Origin: Roseibium alexandrii DFL-11
Lineage (GTDB): Bacteria > Pseudomonadota > Alphaproteobacteria > Rhizobiales > Stappiaceae
DNA: 64,000 nt
Direction of reading: 5' to 3'
NCBI RefSeq assembly: GCF_000158095.2
Contig: NZ_CM011002.1
Location: 797,541-861,540 of the forward strand
In this document: one piece after another, positions 8,672-18,228 of the stretch
Layout of the letters: the number at the start of each line of letters is the position of its first letter
How positions within the stretch are numbered: position 1 is the stretch's first letter
Position numbers and translations under genes: made by a program
Notes under the pieces: generated by a model
Told to the model about the DNA's origin: nothing
Databases searched by the model: none
The model's input: only the letters and a program-made list of their open reading frames with translations

Positions 8672-8920
8672 TCATTGGACTTTTTTGAGCAGCCAACGGG
8701 CTCGTTCCAATTGTTCTGAAACTGTAGACAGTTTGCTCGTCAGACGCTTCTTCTTGTTTTCCTTGGAGCTTTCGGCAAGGTCGGTCTTCAGGGTCTTCTT
8801 TTTGTTTTCCAGCTTGGCAATCACCTTCTCAACATGGGCAGCTTGGATTTTCTCAGCTTTACCCTGTTCCAGCCGGTCGTAGTAATCGTTGAGCTTTTCG
8901 ATGCTTTTGCCTAATCCCAT
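8672..8920 (-). CDS. Small coiled-coil protein, 82 aa, unknown function
   Basis: An 82-residue protein very rich in Lys and Glu, with heptad-like spacing of Leu and Val (IAKLENKKKTLKTDL, LTSKLSTVSEQLERARWLL). It has no signal peptide or membrane segment and reads as one long helical hairpin or coiled coil. The ATG is preceded by weak purines. It follows the phosphate-transporter genes on the same strand after a 42-base gap, so it may be co-transcribed with them. I do not recognise the family. The ordered heptads and the biased composition argue that it is real rather than chance. Confidence 0.6.
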   Translation of the reverse strand: MGLGKSIEKLNDYYDRLEQGKAEKIQAAHVEKVIAKLENKKKTLKTDLAESSKENKKKRLTSKLSTVSEQLERARWLLKKVQ

Positions 8921-8962
8921 TGGTCTGAATCCATTTTGCTGATCGCCCTGCAGATCTTGAAA

Positions 8963-10843
8963 TCACCGGGATCGCGTGTCTTGAATGGTTGTGTGGCCTT
9001 CGGCAACAGGATTGGTATTTTGTCGTAGGGCGGAAGTGTCGTCCCCGGCCGAGGAACGGTCAAGTATTTCGTCCTCATCAAGAGAGAGGATACGTTCGAC
9101 TTCCGCCATCGCTGTTTCGGTTTCCATGTGAAGTGTCCGAGCCGCTCCCAATAAATCCCGCATTGCGTTGTAAGCGTAATTTGAGTCATTCAAGAATGAC
9201 GTGGCTGCCGCTGCGCTGATTTTTCTTGTCCGGAGTAGTTCTTCCACAGTCGCGTATGTATCCCGCTCGTCGGTTTGTACAAGGATACGGTCCATATCCA
9301 ACCACAAGCTGCTCCGCTCTTCCGGTTGAGCCATGTCCAATTGACGGATCTCGACCAGAATGCGGGCAATCTGAACCCTGAGATCATTATAAAGGTTTGT
9401 TATGACACCTTGATGATGCCCGGTGTAGTTTGTTGCGTTCCGCCGGAGGTGCTTTATCGCCTTGACTGTCCGGACTATTCTACCGGCTGCATCGCGCAGT
9501 TGATAAACCTCTTCCATAACGTCTGCCGGCAAGTCCTGAGCGCCCACGCGCGTCGCAAACTCAACAATTTCCGAATACAGCACCTTGATACGTTGTTCGT
9601 ATCGCTCATCGATATCGAACTCCATGGGGGTTTTGCTCTGGTCCACCAGTGCTGCGATGTCCGATGTTTGAAACAATTCATGCCGGTGAAGATTGAGACC
9701 ATGCGCGATCAGTTCGACCGCGTTGTCGTAGAGGTGAGCCACTTCTTGTTGCATGGCAATTCTTATTGTCGCCGGAAATTCATCCACTGCCTTGGACAGG
9801 TATCTGGGGCGGCTGGTGTCTTCCCTGGGCGCTACGAAGACGTGTTCCAATAATCGGATGAGCGGACGTATCAGGGGCAGCATGACAACAACGCCCAACA
9901 CGTTGAAAATCGTATGGAAGACGGCAAGTTTCAGGGCGTAGTCGGTATCAGCTATCCCGACATGCGCGCTTACGTAATCGACGCTGTCCCGAATAGTGCC
10001 GATAAAGGTCAATGCTATTCCGGCAGTCACCAGATTGAAGATAACATGCGCAAGGGCCAGCCGTTTGCCCTGATAGTTTGAGGTCAACGAGCCAATGATT
10101 GCCGTAATCGTGGTGCCAACGTTGGCTCCGATCGCCAGAGCCAGCGCGTTCTCGTAGGTAATCTGCCCGGCGGCAAGGGCGGTAATAATCAGCACCATGG
10201 TGGCATGGCTTGATTGCATGACAACCGTGGCCGCAGCTCCGATCGCCGTATAGGTTATCAAGCCCAGGACACCGGTCAGTGCAAAACGGGTGAGGTCGAA
10301 TTGTTCCTTGAAGGATTCAAATCCAACCTTCATGTGATGGATCCCCAGAAACAGAAATCCAAGACCGGCAAGAACAAATCCCGCGCCACGAATATACTTG
10401 TTGCTTTGGAAGACCAGGATAATGGCGATGGCCAGCATTGGCAGAGCGAAGGCTGATATTTTGACCTTGAGGCCGAAACCTGCAACCAGCCACGCTCCGG
10501 TCGTTGTCCCAATGTTTGCGCCAAAGATGATTCCGATGCCTGCGATCAGTGTAATCAATCCGGCGCTCAGGAAGGAGATGGTGATCACGGAAACCAGAGA
10601 GCTGGATTGCATGATTGTCGTTGTGACTATTCCAAAACCAAGCGCTTTGGGAACAGAGCCTGTGGCTCGTGCAAGGGCCTTCTCAAGGAACCCGCCGCTG
10701 AACAGCCGGAACCCGTCTTCCAGCATCAGCATTCCGAACATGAAAATCGCGACACCTGCCGCAATTTCCTGAAAGTCCGAACTCGCGTAAAACGCCAGGC
10801 TAAGAGCCAGCAATATCGCCGGAAGGGTCAGTTTCTTCATCAT
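8963..10843 (-). CDS. Na/Pi cotransporter family protein with PhoU-like C-terminal domain
   Basis: A 626-residue protein. The first half holds two inverted Na/Pi-cotransporter repeats (PF02690 type), marked by TTTIMQSSSLVSVITISFL near residue 75 and VVMQSSHATMVLIITALAAG near residue 205; the QSS motifs line the transport site. From about residue 345 the protein is soluble and helical with PhoU-like patterns (AMQQEVAHLYDNAVELIAHGL). This is the NptA/YjbB architecture, which moves phosphate, in bacteria often outward, with sodium. A PiT transporter gene lies 13 bases upstream on the same strand, which implies an operon. The start codon could be either of two consecutive ATGs. Confidence 0.92.
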   Translation of the reverse strand: MMKKLTLPAILLALSLAFYASSDFQEIAAGVAIFMFGMLMLEDGFRLFSGGFLEKALARATGSVPKALGFGIVTTTIMQSSSLVSVITISFLSAGLITLIAGIGIIFGANIGTTTGAWLVAGFGLKVKISAFALPMLAIAIILVFQSNKYIRGAGFVLAGLGFLFLGIHHMKVGFESFKEQFDLTRFALTGVLGLITYTAIGAAATVVMQSSHATMVLIITALAAGQITYENALALAIGANVGTTITAIIGSLTSNYQGKRLALAHVIFNLVTAGIALTFIGTIRDSVDYVSAHVGIADTDYALKLAVFHTIFNVLGVVVMLPLIRPLIRLLEHVFVAPREDTSRPRYLSKAVDEFPATIRIAMQQEVAHLYDNAVELIAHGLNLHRHELFQTSDIAALVDQSKTPMEFDIDERYEQRIKVLYSEIVEFATRVGAQDLPADVMEEVYQLRDAAGRIVRTVKAIKHLRRNATNYTGHHQGVITNLYNDLRVQIARILVEIRQLDMAQPEERSSLWLDMDRILVQTDERDTYATVEELLRTRKISAAAATSFLNDSNYAYNAMRDLLGAARTLHMETETAMAEVERILSLDEDEILDRSSAGDDTSALRQNTNPVAEGHTTIQDTRSR

Positions 10844-10856
10844 GGCGGAATGTGTC

Positions 10857-12428
10857 CTAGGGGAGCATCATCCCACGCAGCACAAAATAGAACAATGCTG
10901 CGAGAAACGCCGAGACTGGAACCGTGATGATCCAGGCGGAAACGATCTTCAGCAGGGCGCTCCGCTTCACCAGCTGGCGTTTCAGGGCCTTTTGCAAGAC
11001 CTTGCGCTCTGCGGCATCGATAACAGCCTCAGACCCCATCTTCCGCAGTTGTGCAAGGATCCGTTTTTTGTCGTCGCTCGGCGCATTCTGAAATTGCATC
11101 AGGACTTGCTCGACCTGATCGAAATTCGGGTCATCTTTGTGATGTTGCATGACATCCTCAATGACCCGCCCGAGCCGCTGTTCCAGGAACTCCCTTAAAA
11201 ACCCGACCCCAAACACGGCTCCCAGCGCAACGTGAGTGGAGCTGATCGGCATTCCCAGTTGACTGGCGATAATCACCGTGATTGCTGCGGCCAAAGCCAC
11301 ACAGAAGGCGCGGGACCTGTCCAGCTCCGTGATCTCGGTGCCAACGGTTCGGATCAGTTTGGGACCAAAGAGGGCAAGGCCTATGGAAATACCCAGGGCG
11401 CCGATGACCATAACCCAAAGCGGAATGGCGACTTTGGCACCGCCATCACCCGCGGTCAGAACATCCACAATTCCGGCGAGCGGTCCAACCGCGTTCGCAA
11501 CGTCATTGGCTCCATGGGCGAAACTCAAAAGAGCAGCAGACAGGATCAAGGGTATTGTGAACAACCGGCTCACACCCTCCCGGGTGTTTTCCAGTGCCGG
11601 GACAGCTCTGGCAATCATCGGTTTCACCAGGATGTATGCAAGGAGAGCGACGACAAGCCCCGCCATGATTGCGGTCGGGAAGTCGATTTTGACGATTTTC
11701 TTGATGCCCTTCAGGGCGATATAGCTGGTAAAGGCCCAAGCCATGATGGCGATCATGGCCGGAACGACTTTTTGAGCTGCTGATAGTGGGTCGTCCTTGA
11801 AGAAGACCAGGCGTTTCAGGGAATAAAGGAACAGCGCGGCAATCAACCCGCCTGTCACTGGTGAGGCCACCCAACTGAAGGCGATCTTTGCCATTGAGTC
11901 CCAGTTGACAATGTCCCAACCGGCAGCCGCGATCCCGGCTCCGGCAACACCGCCAACAATGGAATGCGTGGTGGAGACCGGTGCCCCCAACCAGGTCGCT
12001 GCGTTGAGCCAAAGGGCGGCCCCCATCAGCGCGCCCATCATGACCCAGACAAAAACATCCGGGTCCGCGACGTTTGCAGGGTCAATAATGCCTTTCTTGA
12101 TGGTCGCCACGACGTCGCCGCCAGCGATAATTGCGCCGGCCGCCTCGAAAATGGCAGCAATGATTATCGCACCGGTCAGACTAATCGCGAAGGATCCGAC
12201 CGCTGGCCCGACATTGTTGGCAACGTCGTTCGCTCCGATGTTGATGGCCATGTAGGCCCCAATGACGGCCGCGGCGACCAGAAGATAGAGCTGATCAACG
12301 CCGGAAAACTTGGTTCCCGTGAAGATCATGACCGCAACAATGAACAGCACCGCCGTTCCCAGCCGTCCGACTTCGGACCGGCTCAGGCTGGCAGCGCGTT
12401 CGATTTTCATAAAGTCCTTTGGTTTCAT
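10857..12428 (-). CDS. Inorganic phosphate transporter, PiT family
   Basis: A 523-residue PiT permease with the duplicated family signature: GANDVANNVGPAVGS near residue 66 in the N-terminal half and GANDVANAVGPLAG near residue 303 in the C-terminal half. About eleven hydrophobic helices are visible. Unlike short E. coli PitA-type proteins, it has a soluble insert near residues 420-490 (DDPNFDQVEQVLMQFQ...) before the last helix, as in many alphaproteobacterial homologues. PiT proteins import metal-phosphate with protons. It is transcribed first, ahead of the Na/Pi gene. No Pho box was recognised in the 247-base upstream region. Confidence 0.93.
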   Translation of the reverse strand: MKPKDFMKIERAASLSRSEVGRLGTAVLFIVAVMIFTGTKFSGVDQLYLLVAAAVIGAYMAINIGANDVANNVGPAVGSFAISLTGAIIIAAIFEAAGAIIAGGDVVATIKKGIIDPANVADPDVFVWVMMGALMGAALWLNAATWLGAPVSTTHSIVGGVAGAGIAAAGWDIVNWDSMAKIAFSWVASPVTGGLIAALFLYSLKRLVFFKDDPLSAAQKVVPAMIAIMAWAFTSYIALKGIKKIVKIDFPTAIMAGLVVALLAYILVKPMIARAVPALENTREGVSRLFTIPLILSAALLSFAHGANDVANAVGPLAGIVDVLTAGDGGAKVAIPLWVMVIGALGISIGLALFGPKLIRTVGTEITELDRSRAFCVALAAAITVIIASQLGMPISSTHVALGAVFGVGFLREFLEQRLGRVIEDVMQHHKDDPNFDQVEQVLMQFQNAPSDDKKRILAQLRKMGSEAVIDAAERKVLQKALKRQLVKRSALLKIVSAWIITVPVSAFLAALFYFVLRGMMLP

Positions 12429-12675
12429 CTCGCTTCCGCCTGAATGAGTGCCATTCGGTGCTTTAGGAAAACGCTGACAAGGAACACCAAGGTGACTTGG
12501 TCAGCCGACGTCCGCCCACATCTTGCTTTCTGGCTTTGGAATTTTACTGAGCCAGCTAAAAAGTCGCATACAAGATAGCCGTACTTCAGGGTTGCCGGGT
12601 TGACCCAGGTCAATGCCAACCACGACGCGGCGAGCAGTGGTTTGGGATCTTATTGCGCGTTCGGGGTATGAAGTC

Positions 12676-13569
12676 TTAGGCTTCGCAATCAGGATTTCGT
12701 TTTGTTTCGCGCAGCACGATGAAAATCCCGCTGGCGATGATGATCGCCGCGCCGACATAGGTCCAAGTATCCGGGATCTCGCGCCAAAAGATCCAGCCAA
12801 GCAAGGTTGCCCATAGTAACGACGTGTATTCAAACGGTGCGATCGTGGACGCGGGGGCAACGCGAAAGGCCTGGGTGAGCATGGTCACACCTGCCGTCCC
12901 GAAAGCGGCAATTCCGAGAAACAGAAGCGCATCTTCTGCCTGTGGTGGCACCCACAAGAACGGCATCGTTATCGCAGTGATCAGACCGCCGGACCCTACC
13001 AGGTAGAGCATCAAGGTCCAGACGCTTTCGCGCTCATCGACCAGCCGTGCGCTCAGCATCAAGACGGCATAGAGGAAAGCCGTTGCAAGCGGCAGAAGAA
13101 GGGCCGGCTGAAAAGCGCTTGCACCTGGCCGGACGACCACCAAGACACCGATAAACCCGACCATCACGGCGGACCAACGGCGCCAGCCGACTTGCTCGTT
13201 CAAAAACAGGGCCGAGATCGCCGTGATGAAAATGGGCGCGATGAAAACGAGGGTCGTCGCTTCGGCCAGACCCAGATATCGGAAGCTGGTGAAAAACGTC
13301 ATGGCTGCCAGCACCCAGACACCGCCGCGGACCAGATGAGCGATCGGTTTATGTGACTTTAGAGCGGAAGGACCCGCCAGCTTCCAAATCATGGCCACAA
13401 CAATCGGCAGTGCGATCAGGTTCCTCAGGAAGAGGATCTGCAGGACCGGGTAATTGGCAGACAAGGCCTTGGCAATCGCGTCGCTGATGCAAAGACAAAT
13501 GACCCCGGCGCATATCAGGATGATACCGGCCCTAGCATTGGACCGCGGTTTATAGGCTGCCGAACTCAT
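12676..13569 (-). CDS. DMT-family permease with two EamA domains
   Basis: A 297-residue protein with ten predicted helices arranged as two EamA repeats. The first runs from IILICAGVICLCISDAIAKAL to FTSFRYLGLAEATTLVFIAPIFITAISALFLNEQVGWRRWSAV, and the second repeats the pattern and ends in PFEYTSLLWATLLGWIFWREIPD. This is the drug/metabolite exporter superfamily; the substrate cannot be told from sequence. AGGAG lies 6 bases before the ATG at 13569. It stands alone, transcribed away from the original dusA 5' region. The tail KRNPDCEA is short and charged. Confidence 0.9.
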   Translation of the reverse strand: MSSAAYKPRSNARAGIILICAGVICLCISDAIAKALSANYPVLQILFLRNLIALPIVVAMIWKLAGPSALKSHKPIAHLVRGGVWVLAAMTFFTSFRYLGLAEATTLVFIAPIFITAISALFLNEQVGWRRWSAVMVGFIGVLVVVRPGASAFQPALLLPLATAFLYAVLMLSARLVDERESVWTLMLYLVGSGGLITAITMPFLWVPPQAEDALLFLGIAAFGTAGVTMLTQAFRVAPASTIAPFEYTSLLWATLLGWIFWREIPDTWTYVGAAIIIASGIFIVLRETKRNPDCEA

Positions 13570-13855
13570 GAAATACTCCTAAAAAAGAGCGCCAATAAAT
13601 CACTGAAGCTTGTCAACGGCAAGCCGTATGTAGCAGACAACGCGTTATGTTTAGATGATCAAAATCGCACTATCATATTGGAAAAATTGAAATTTTTGAT
13701 CGATTGATCGGGTGTCACCCGCAACGGCTATTCATCCTGCCGCCCAAGGATGGGCGCAGCGGCCGAAGGCTGTCCGGGCCAGGCTCCTGTTTGGGCAAGA
13801 GATCGGCAGAATTCGCTATTTTGCGTTCCAGGCGGCCAAGTGATATGGAGGCGCC

Positions 13856-13939
13856 ATGACAACCCGTGATCGCCTTTACACCGCCCATCAGCCGCGTTTC
13901 GCCGTGGCACCGATGATGGATTGGATGATTCAAAAATAA
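13856..13939 (+). pseudogene. dusA: Displaced 5' end of dusA (27 codons), cut off by an integrated element
   Basis: An ATG at 13856 with GGAGG four bases upstream opens a frame reading MTTRDRLYTAHQP then RFAVAPMMDW, and it runs into a stop after MIQK. RFAVAPMM-x-W is the first conserved block of DusA. The same block recurs at about 19463 inside the intact dusA gene. The fragment is therefore the native start of dusA, separated from the rest of the gene by the integrative element. The transcript from the old promoter now yields at most a 27-residue peptide. Confidence 0.88.
13895..13925 (+). repeat. Left attachment site (attL) of the dusA element
   Basis: The core GCACCGATGATGGA at 13907-13920 is identical to 19475-19488. 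The flanks match with third-codon-position differences (CGTTTCGCCGTG on the left against CGATTTGCGGTT on the right; TTGGA against GTGGA). This is the imperfect repeat expected from integration into a coding sequence in which the element replaces the lost codons with synonymous ones. Confidence 0.85.
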
Positions 13940-14699
13940 GGCTCTGAAAAAACTGGTAAATTTTATTCTGGCGTACCGTTTTGGCGTACCGATTCAGTCG
14001 TCAACTTAGTCGTAGCAGGTGTTAGAGCCGATTTTCCTGAATAAGTTTATGTCTATACGCATTACCTTCACGCGGACCTGAGGCGGGTGAGCAGAGCTGT
14101 GAGACTACTCTGGTTTGTCCTTTCCGCCTCGCCGGATTTGGAGCGTTCAGTTCGAAACATGCTGCACACGCGGAGTGCTCAGTTGGGTACGTCAGCGCTT
14201 ACAAGCCTTAGACAACAAGTAACCAGTCCTTCAAATAGCTAAGTAAATTGACTGGGCCGTGTACTCATAAATGGTATTGTTCGGTTCTGGCGGTAGCCCA
14301 GACTTAAGATGTAGATATGACATTATCGGCACACCGACATATCCGTAATCGGTTAGTTTTGCAGTAAAGGTCTACTCTGAGCCCCAAAATTTCCATTTCT
14401 GGTTGTTGCAGCATCTGTCGCGAAGGGCGGGAAACGAAAGTCCGCTACACAATATAGAAATGGCGGATATGTGTTCTTATGCGGCCACTGAGATAATCAT
14501 GAACGATTTCTGGTAGCAGGCATCGACAAATGCTCTATTGCCTCGAATTTCTGTAACCAGGTTTTTCACCGGTCCTTTTGATACAAATCGCTTTCAAGCA
14601 AAATTCCGCAATTCACGAACTCCTTTACTAGCGCAAAGCGCGCAACCGCCATAGATTGCACCTTTGTTGTTTGCAGCGTCTATCTGTGGGGAGAAAACT
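13940..14699. other. Non-coding left arm of the element
   Basis: About 760 bases without a convincing gene. Near the left boundary it holds two copies of TGGCGTACCG (13969-13978 and 13982-13991) and the sequence ACTTAGTCGT (14004-14013), which also occurs at 19331-19340 beside the right boundary. These look like integrase arm-binding sites. The rest presumably carries the promoter of the large cargo gene; no clear -35/-10 pair was identified. Confidence 0.5.
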
Positions 14700-17600
14700 T
14701 TGAAGCCTATCGGGATCCGCAGAACGTTCGCCAACATTTGGACTCGAGTGCGCAGTCAATCATCTACGGTTTGGCAACAAGCACGTTTGCTAGCACAGGT
14801 AATTCGAGGTCAATTTCAGCCCGGACTTGTAAGTATTGTACGGAAAATTGTTGGGCGGCATTTACAGGGCAACTCAGAATTTTGTTTCAATCATTATCCT
14901 ACCCCAAAACGTTTCACAATATGGGCTATTAGCCACCCTGCTTTGTTAACGGCATGTGTCGCCACAGTGTACGCCTTACCATTCATTTTGGAATGGATGG
15001 GTTGGGTCCCGGATTTCCTCACAGGATCCAACGAGCACCTCAACGTGCAGGACTTTTGGACCATCAATATTGGAATACTTTCGGTACAAGGAACACTAGT
15101 GGGCTTGGTGTTTCCGCTCGTGATTGCCTTCGTTGGATTGCTCAATCAGGGGCGCGCTTCATTTGCCTCGCGCCTTACGGTGTATATTGAATCATCGACG
15201 GCAATTTTTGTAGGAGTGAGTTCCCTTTTACTATGCGTCGCCATCGTGTTGCAGCTCTCCTTCGTGTCGAAGTTGGGGCGTTCAGAAGCTTTCGTCACGC
15301 TCCTCAATATCAGCTGGTTCTCAATCAACGCATCCGCACTCGCGTACTTTGTACTGCATACTATCGCATTTCTGCATCCGACCAGGCGTGCTTCAATTAT
15401 GCGTTCCTATGTATCCAACATAGTCTGGCCACGCGAACTCTCGGACATTGTGACTTTGAACCGTTGGGTCAATGCTGAACGGTATGGCTACCTTCCAAAA
15501 GGTGACGATAGTGATCCATTTTCCAGGAATGATAGGGTGCGAACGTGGTATACTCCATTGTGGGATGGCGGCGAAATACTTGTCAGTCGTGACTTTCACA
15601 GAAAAATGCGCTTGACGGATGTGCGTTTTGGCGTAATTCAACCCATTGTGCAGACGTGGCTGGAAGAAGCACGGGCGTTAGACAATGGGCAGACGCATGA
15701 CTTTGTCATTCCAATAATTCCGGGTTGCGATTACTTCGGCGAACACGCTCTCATCCGCACCACGCTTCCTTTGACGCGAGTAGCACGTTGGGGTGTGCGA
15801 ACGGCATTCAAGTTTGAAAAAGCGCCCGATGTAGATGGTGTTATTCGCGAAACCACTTCAATACTGCGCGAGATGCTTGCCGACCTCATCGTTCTGATCG
15901 ACACGCGTCAAGTCCACGAATTTTCTGATCAACTTTCCGAAGTGATAGAATTCCATGCATTTCTTTATCGGCTTGCCCAGCTTCAGGATGAAGATATCAA
16001 CTATGCACAGTTTGAGTCCAGTCTGACTCTATCCCACTTGTCACTTGGCGATGAGTGGATGAGAGCTTACCGAGATCTTATTCGTCGGGCGATTGAACGC
16101 CTCGCTCACGAACCTGAGTACACAAGCCAAATCACATTTCTCGCAGCGAATATCTATGGACGCGTATCAGGCGTCGTAACTCCCAAAGCCGTTCAGCCAG
16201 TCTTGTCACTGGCTCGACTTGTCGCTTACCGATTGATGGACTGGGCAATTGCGGAATACACGGTTGAAAGCAACTCCAAAGCTAGCACAAAAGGCGCCTT
16301 TACACTTTCTCGCCTTGAGCAGCCTTATGCTGGAGCGTGGCGCGACCTTGTCGCGGGTTGGGAACGTTTGCTTCAGAATATCATCTCAACGCCCGTGCGC
16401 AGTGAACGTAGATTGCGTTCTTGGAATAATCTCAAGCGCAATTCGGAAAACATCGCGGAACACTTGAATACGACAACTCTAACAATGGCTCGTGCTGTTT
16501 GGTTGGGCGACACATTAGCTACGAGTTGGATGTGCGACTTGATTCTAAAATGGCGAAGCCAACTCGACAGCGCATTGGACGCACGAGGTTACGCTTGGAA
16601 AGTAAAATCAGAAGCACTTACGCTCGGCGACTTGGAGCACGACTGGAACTCAATACAGGAATTGTCTCTTTCTGAGTTCGAAGATGAACTCACCCCGTCC
16701 GAAGTATTTGGCTCAATCATGAGCAACGCATGGTACGATCATGTTGTGGTTGCTGCTGGTGTTTGCACTCACTGGGCAATGAATAAAGATGCAGCTGCAA
16801 CCGCTAAGCAGGCGGCACAAATGCTGTTGCACGGAAAATATCACGATAGGGGTGATGCTGGTCACGGTGTGACAGCGCTTTCTGGCATTGATATCTTAAC
16901 GTCAGCTTTGCGTATCTCTGGCTCTGGAGAGAGGTTTGCCGATACTAGTTATGCGGGGCAAATCGACCATCTGTTGGAGGCGTTAGGCGGTTTTGAAGAC
17001 CCTCCCATGGTTTCAATGCGGAGCTACAGCAGCAGCGGAGGTCTATCATTTGAAACCCTTACGGGCGCCCTAGCTATCATGATAATGGCAACTATGTCCG
17101 GAGAGGCCGCTATTAACAGTGAACTGCGTCGTCTCCTCACTCGGGCTAACGATGAGGCGTTGCGGCGACAAGAGCGATTTCTGAAAAGCCTAATAGCGGT
17201 GTTTGAACGGCTTGACCCTGAGCGCCACGAGCCACTGTTAGCAACTCTATCACAATCGATAGAAGAACATCTCTTCGAGCATAGACGCGCATTGGCGAAG
17301 GGCTTTGTTGAACTAGCACTTTCTGAAACTGAGAGACATCGTGAAGTAGCTATTCTTGAAGCTGAGATTGATCCTAACCGATTGGACAAAATCGCTACTG
17401 CCGCGAGCTCAGAAGCTTTTATCCATTCCGCATTTCCGCTTCATCTCTGCGAAAATATCACGGCGACTACTGATGAATTGAATAGCTTTAGGTTCCGCCT
17501 AACTGGCGTCAGCAAGGGAGATTATACGACGCCACCGATGTCGCAGCCAGTCACGAATGAGACTGAATGGTGGCAAAATATCATGTCAAAAAAAGTCGCC

Positions 17601-18134
17601 GAGGTTGTGTGGCACGATGTAATTAAAACGACGAACTTCCACAACTTGGAAGGGCTAACACCAGAAGAGTTCTGGCAAGCGTTACTAGCGGGCAGTGCTA
17701 AAATGAAAGACGCTGGCCTGACCCCAATCTTGATAATTAATGAATTTGACGCTCCTGCCTGGTTGGATGATTGGCGTTGGCCTCATCGAAAAAACGGCAT
17801 ACCCAAACCTTCAAACTTAGTCGTTTCACGAGATGAAAAAGGTCTAGATGCCTACCTGTTCACAATGAACGACATACCTGTCTACTCAGCGCAAACTGAT
17901 AAAGGTTTTACTTATCTCATCCCAAAAGAGTTAATAGTGAGATTGCGCTATCATGACTACGGGAACGGTTTGTCGGTCTCGATAGAATTTGAGCCAGACG
18001 CTGATGATCACTGGAAGGGGGCGATGAGTGCAACCTTTCAGCGAGCGGTCGAAATAAGCAAAAGCACATCATATCGTATCAGGTGGGCTAGCCCCATTCC
18101 TAGCAGCAACAATGGTGGTGAACGGCGCAGTTAA
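14700..18134 (+). CDS. Giant membrane-anchored protein of unknown family, sole cargo of the dusA element
   Basis: A 1144-residue protein. The start was set at TTG 14700 because GGGGAG lies 6 bases upstream; there is no ATG in frame until about residue 100, and an earlier TTG at 14664 lacks a ribosome-binding site. After a basic N-terminal stretch come four predicted helices, at about residues 80-99, 123-148, 166-188 and 202-225. A long, mostly helical soluble region follows to about residue 920, and then a more mixed alpha/beta end (segments LTPILIINEFDAPAWLDDW and YLIPKELIVRLRYHDYG). I found no Walker, nuclease, TIR, HEPN or protease motif that I would trust. It is the only cargo beside an integrase, a common setting for anti-phage genes, so a membrane-acting defence role is possible. 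That is inference; the family is unknown to me. Confidence 0.85.
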   Translation: MKPIGIRRTFANIWTRVRSQSSTVWQQARLLAQVIRGQFQPGLVSIVRKIVGRHLQGNSEFCFNHYPTPKRFTIWAISHPALLTACVATVYALPFILEWMGWVPDFLTGSNEHLNVQDFWTINIGILSVQGTLVGLVFPLVIAFVGLLNQGRASFASRLTVYIESSTAIFVGVSSLLLCVAIVLQLSFVSKLGRSEAFVTLLNISWFSINASALAYFVLHTIAFLHPTRRASIMRSYVSNIVWPRELSDIVTLNRWVNAERYGYLPKGDDSDPFSRNDRVRTWYTPLWDGGEILVSRDFHRKMRLTDVRFGVIQPIVQTWLEEARALDNGQTHDFVIPIIPGCDYFGEHALIRTTLPLTRVARWGVRTAFKFEKAPDVDGVIRETTSILREMLADLIVLIDTRQVHEFSDQLSEVIEFHAFLYRLAQLQDEDINYAQFESSLTLSHLSLGDEWMRAYRDLIRRAIERLAHEPEYTSQITFLAANIYGRVSGVVTPKAVQPVLSLARLVAYRLMDWAIAEYTVESNSKASTKGAFTLSRLEQPYAGAWRDLVAGWERLLQNIISTPVRSERRLRSWNNLKRNSENIAEHLNTTTLTMARAVWLGDTLATSWMCDLILKWRSQLDSALDARGYAWKVKSEALTLGDLEHDWNSIQELSLSEFEDELTPSEVFGSIMSNAWYDHVVVAAGVCTHWAMNKDAAATAKQAAQMLLHGKYHDRGDAGHGVTALSGIDILTSALRISGSGERFADTSYAGQIDHLLEALGGFEDPPMVSMRSYSSSGGLSFETLTGALAIMIMATMSGEAAINSELRRLLTRANDEALRRQERFLKSLIAVFERLDPERHEPLLATLSQSIEEHLFEHRRALAKGFVELALSETERHREVAILEAEIDPNRLDKIATAASSEAFIHSAFPLHLCENITATTDELNSFRFRLTGVSKGDYTTPPMSQPVTNETEWWQNIMSKKVAEVVWHDVIKTTNFHNLEGLTPEEFWQALLAGSAKMKDAGLTPILIINEFDAPAWLDDWRWPHRKNGIPKPSNLVVSRDEKGLDAYLFTMNDIPVYSAQTDKGFTYLIPKELIVRLRYHDYGNGLSVSIEFEPDADDHWKGAMSATFQRAVEISKSTSYRIRWASPIPSSNNGGERRS

Positions 18135-18228
18135 CGGAATGCGCATTGCTGAAGCGGGCCGCCAACTTTATTACCTTCATGAACCTCGCAGCGATCCGTC
18201 TTTAGCAACGCGTTTATGAAACCATCGC

